From the NCBI GenBank assembly GCA_003159355.1, contig PLPA01000098.1, forward strand, positions 1 through 32,601: a DNA stretch of 32,601 nt. The letters are read 5' to 3'. Both the position numbers and the translations under genes were made by a program. The notes beneath the pieces were generated by a model. It was not told where the DNA came from. It saw nothing but the letters and a program-made list of their open reading frames with translations, and searched no databases. Positions within the stretch are counted from its first letter, which is position 1; each line of letters starts with the position of its first letter. Origin of the DNA: Acidobacteriaceae bacterium. GTDB lineage: Bacteria; Acidobacteriota; Terriglobia; Terriglobales; Acidobacteriaceae. Below, one piece after another: positions 31,153 to 32,601 of this stretch.

Positions 31153-31369
31153 GCTGCGGGTCCTCTCAGGCGCCGAGGCCTGCAAGATCCTCGAAGGGCG
31201 CGGATTTATCGCAGTGCGCCAGCGCGGCAGTCACCGAATCATGCAGTTGCAAACGGAGGGGACAACCATCACCGTCCCCGTTCCGCTCCACAATCCCCTC
31301 ATGCGCGGCACTCTCCAGAGCATCATCCGCCAATCGGGCCTCGACAGGTCGCTGTTTGAATACGAATAG
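31145..31369 (+). CDS. hicA: HicA-type mRNA interferase toxin
   Basis: The product is 74 aa from TTG 31145, which lies inside the end of hicB with GAGG about 6 nt before it. The ORF track's ATG at 31070 would add 25 residues translated from the hicB shadow. The dsRBD-like HicA fold is clear: LSGAEACKILEGRGFIAVRQRGSHRIMQ with the catalytic His in GSHRIM, then ITVPVPLHNPLMRGTLQSIIRQSGL. HicA cleaves mRNA when free of HicB. The rare start codon and overlap would keep toxin below antitoxin. Confidence 0.9.
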   Translation: MGKLRVLSGAEACKILEGRGFIAVRQRGSHRIMQLQTEGTTITVPVPLHNPLMRGTLQSIIRQSGLDRSLFEYE

Positions 31370-31435
31370 CCGGTGTCTTGCGGGTCATCGAATCCGGGTG
31401 CCCCAGAGCCTTCACTGAGCTTGGCGGCTGGCTGT

Positions 31436-31456
31436 GAGATGCGCCACGACCCTGAT
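31436..31456 (+). repeat. 21-bp direct repeat, left copy, flanking second vapBC
   Basis: GAGATGCGCCACGACCCTGAT matches the copy at 32199-32219 in 19 of 21 positions. It lies in the 153-nt gap between hicA and vapB, and GGGTGCCCCA (31396-31405) precedes it, as at the palindromes near 4240 and 4300. Confidence 0.65.
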
Positions 31457-31496
31457 CTCCGCTTCCAATAAGAAAAAAGCGAACCTCGTCAACTAC

Positions 31497-31522
31497 ACGA
31501 AAATAGTGTACACTGTTTTCGT
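31497..31522. promoter_or_regulatory. 26-bp palindromic operator and promoter of second vapBC
   Basis: The 13-bp half-sites (ACGAAAATAGTGT and its partner) match at all but one position, with the perfect centre AGTGTACACT. The element ends at the base before the vapB ATG, leaving no room for a Shine-Dalgarno. TACACT (31509-31514) may be the -10 and TCGTCA (31486-31491), 17 nt upstream, the -35. VapB or VapBC binding here would block the promoter. Confidence 0.75.
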
Positions 31523-31741
31523 ATGAAGAACATCACCCTAAGCGCCGACGAGGACCTGATTGAGCGGGCGCGCTTGATTGCGCGCGGACAGCGCAGCACT
31601 CTGAATAAGGCCTTCCGTGAATGGCTGGCGCAATTCTCTCAGAGCGCGGGAGACGCCCAGGGCTTCGATGCGCTGATGAAGCGCTTGCAGCACGTCGATG
31701 CGGGCCGGCGCTTTAGCAGGGACGAATTGAATGAGCGATAG
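31523..31741 (+). CDS. vapB: VapB-type antitoxin (second VapBC)
   Basis: The product is 72 aa. MKNITLSADEDLIERARLIARGQRSTLNKAFREWLAQF is a ribbon-helix-helix DNA-binding domain; the tail (FDALMKRLQHVDAGRRFSRDELNER) is the likely toxin-binding part. The ATG directly abuts the 26-bp palindrome, so the mRNA is probably leaderless and the operator is bound by this protein. It overlaps vapC by 11 nt. Confidence 0.9.
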   Translation: MKNITLSADEDLIERARLIARGQRSTLNKAFREWLAQFSQSAGDAQGFDALMKRLQHVDAGRRFSRDELNER

Positions 31742-32153
31742 ATTCTTTCTGGATACGAATATCTTCGTCTATTCCTTCGACCAAAGCTCCGCCGCGAAGG
31801 CCCGGAAAGCCACGGAACTCATCCGCGAGGCACTGACGACGCAGAAGGGCGTCATCAGCTATCAGGTGGTGCAGGAATTCTTCAATGTGGCCCTGAGACG
31901 GTTCTCCCAACCGATGCAGACGGCTGACGCCGAGCAGTATCTGAGCACGGTATTCCGCCCGTTGCTCGGCGTACATTCGTCCCAGGCGCTGTATGCGGAG
32001 GCATTGCATCTGCACGCGCAGAGCGGGCTTTCGTGGTACGACGCCTTGATCGTCTCAGCCGCAATCCAGGCGCGGTGCGACCTGCTTTATACCGAGGATA
32101 TCCAGCACGGTCAGCGCTTCGGAAGTCTCCAGGTTCGAAATCCCTTCCTCTGA
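31731..32153 (+). CDS. vapC: VapC-type PIN-domain toxin (second VapBC)
   Basis: The product is 140 aa. PIN-domain acidic residues are visible: FFLDTNIFVYSFD (Asp8), VVQEFFNV (Glu49), LSWYDALIVSAA (Asp104) and LYTEDIQHG (Asp123). It differs clearly from the first VapC in this window (122 aa, ADTSVWVDHL), so the two are not a recent duplication. The start overlaps the vapB end by 11 nt. The module is bounded by the 21-bp direct repeats. Confidence 0.93.
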   Translation: MSDRFFLDTNIFVYSFDQSSAAKARKATELIREALTTQKGVISYQVVQEFFNVALRRFSQPMQTADAEQYLSTVFRPLLGVHSSQALYAEALHLHAQSGLSWYDALIVSAAIQARCDLLYTEDIQHGQRFGSLQVRNPFL

Positions 32154-32174
32154 GTTCTCAGAATCGCCGGGAAC

Positions 32175-32199
32175 CCCAGGTCGCGATTTGGAACCTGGG
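32175..32199. repeat. REP-like palindrome related to 4299-4324
   Basis: CCCAGGT and ACCTGGG arms enclose CGCGATTTGGA. The loop and arms resemble the copy at 4299-4324 (both share CCCCAGGTC and CGATTT). It ends at the first base of the right-hand 21-bp direct repeat. Confidence 0.65.
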
Positions 32200-32219
32200 A
32201 GGTGCGCCACGGCCCTGAT
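32199..32219 (+). repeat. 21-bp direct repeat, right copy, flanking second vapBC
   Basis: GAGGTGCGCCACGGCCCTGAT is the partner of 31436-31456 (19 of 21 identical). It begins 46 nt after the vapC stop. Confidence 0.65.
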
Positions 32220-32239
32220 TCCTGTTCACTGACCACGGT

Positions 32240-32275
32240 AAAAAAACGGCGGCAAGAGGATCGCCTCCTGCCGCC
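32240..32275 (-). terminator. Rho-independent terminator of the Spy-like gene
   Basis: On the minus strand a 12-bp stem (GGCGGCAGGAGG with one G-T pair) and 4-nt loop are followed by seven T residues. It lies 60-95 nt past the stop of the LTxxQ gene and is the clearest intrinsic terminator in the window. Confidence 0.88.
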
Positions 32276-32334
32276 ACCGGTCTTTGCTGCAACCGCATTT
32301 GCTCTCTGCTTGAAACTTGCTCTGCAAATCCTTT

Positions 32335-32601
32335 TTACTGCTCGGCTCCCGCTCCTGGAACCGAACCCGGAGCCGGGGGCGCTGGCGGAGCCGCAACCGG
32401 AGGAGCCGGCGCCTGGTGGTGGTACTGACTACCCGGTCCCTGGCCGCCCTGCTTCCAGCCGACCGGTCCCTGGCCGCCATGTCCCGGCCCGCGCTCTTCC
32501 CGGCCCCGGCCCTCGTGCTCATGGTTGGCGCGGAAGACTTGCACTTGCTTCCACTGCTCCGGCGTCAGCTTGGCCCTGATCGCCAGCAGAAAGCCGGCAT
32601 T
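32335..32601 (-). CDS. Spy/CpxP-like LTxxQ protein (partial, C-terminal 88 aa)
   Basis: The reading frame enters from the right edge and ends at TAA 32335. The visible part begins NAGFLLAIRAKLTPEQWKQVQVFRANHE, a helical LTxxQ motif as in periplasmic Spy/CpxP-type chaperone-like proteins. It ends in a Gly/Gln/Pro/Ala-rich tail (GGQGPVGWKQGGQGPG, then PAPPVAAPPAPPAPG) likely to be disordered. The ORF track shows only 69 aa because it starts at an internal GTG. The N-terminus and signal peptide are outside the window. The assignment is based on a short motif. Confidence 0.68.
   Translation of the reverse strand, partial: NAGFLLAIRAKLTPEQWKQVQVFRANHEHEGRGREERGPGHGGQGPVGWKQGGQGPGSQYHHQAPAPPVAAPPAPPAPGSVPGAGAEQ

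Noticed and set aside
1-32601. CRISPR arrays, tRNA or rRNA genes, riboswitches, integrases
   Set aside because: I scanned both strands by eye and found no regularly spaced repeats, cloverleaf sequences or integrase motifs; weak RNA elements could still be missed without covariance searches.

Overview
This 32.6 kb window is GC-rich chromosomal DNA. It most resembles an Acidobacteriota genome, class Terriglobia (Acidobacteriaceae-like). That placement is an inference from gene families: an Oar-like TonB-dependent receptor with an N-terminal carboxypeptidase-regulatory domain, a DUF5666-type exported protein, a CadC-type winged-helix/TolB-like/TPR regulator, and dispersed palindromes built around GGGTGCCCCA, CAGGGGCTAAAGCCC and CCCGCTTCGCGGG. 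No database was consulted. No tRNA, rRNA, CRISPR array, transposase or phage gene was recognised.

Layout. (1) 1-9464, minus strand: a tightly packed run reading mutS > nagZ > anmK > oligopeptide-type substrate-binding lipoprotein, each joined to the next by a 4 or 8 nt overlap, followed by a three-repeat DUF5666-like exported protein and the first ~460 residues of a TonB-dependent receptor. nagZ and anmK are peptidoglycan-recycling enzymes, so the binding protein may handle murein peptides. (2) 9527-10946, plus: a TumE/TumA-like toxin-antitoxin pair and signal peptidase I. (3) 11029-17260, plus: carbamoyl-phosphate synthetase carA and carB, with a complete type II restriction-modification pair (beta-order DNA methyltransferase and XhoI/PaeR7I-type endonuclease) between them, joined by 4 nt overlaps and a 3 nt gap. 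(4) 17427-20169: a DapA-family aldolase/synthase (+) convergent with gpmI (-) across a shared hairpin terminator. (5) 20327-25416: a PLP-dependent decarboxylase (+), a VapBC pair (-), then a minus-strand group of XRE-cupin regulator, MFS sugar porter and class II aldolase. (6) 25774-28439, plus: a winged-helix/TPR regulator and a DUF4160-DUF2442 pair. (7) 28547-30881, plus: an NfnA/NfnB (SudB/SudA)-like flavin/iron-sulfur oxidoreductase pair. (8) 30925-32153, plus: HicBA and a second VapBC with a near-perfect 26-bp operator. (9) Right edge, minus: the C-terminal end of a Spy/CpxP-like LTxxQ protein with a strong terminator.

Two themes stand out. First, selfish or stabilising two-gene modules (four recognisable toxin-antitoxin pairs, one candidate pair and one restriction-modification pair) sit in the gaps between housekeeping genes, most strikingly inside carAB. 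Second, short palindromic repeats have entered coding sequence. Two adjacent palindromes appear to encode the basic n-region of a lipoprotein signal, and another lies in a ~40-residue insertion in MutS. A third pattern is that several genes, mainly the accessory modules, have a TAnnnT box only 6-8 nt before the start codon, which suggests leaderless transcripts.
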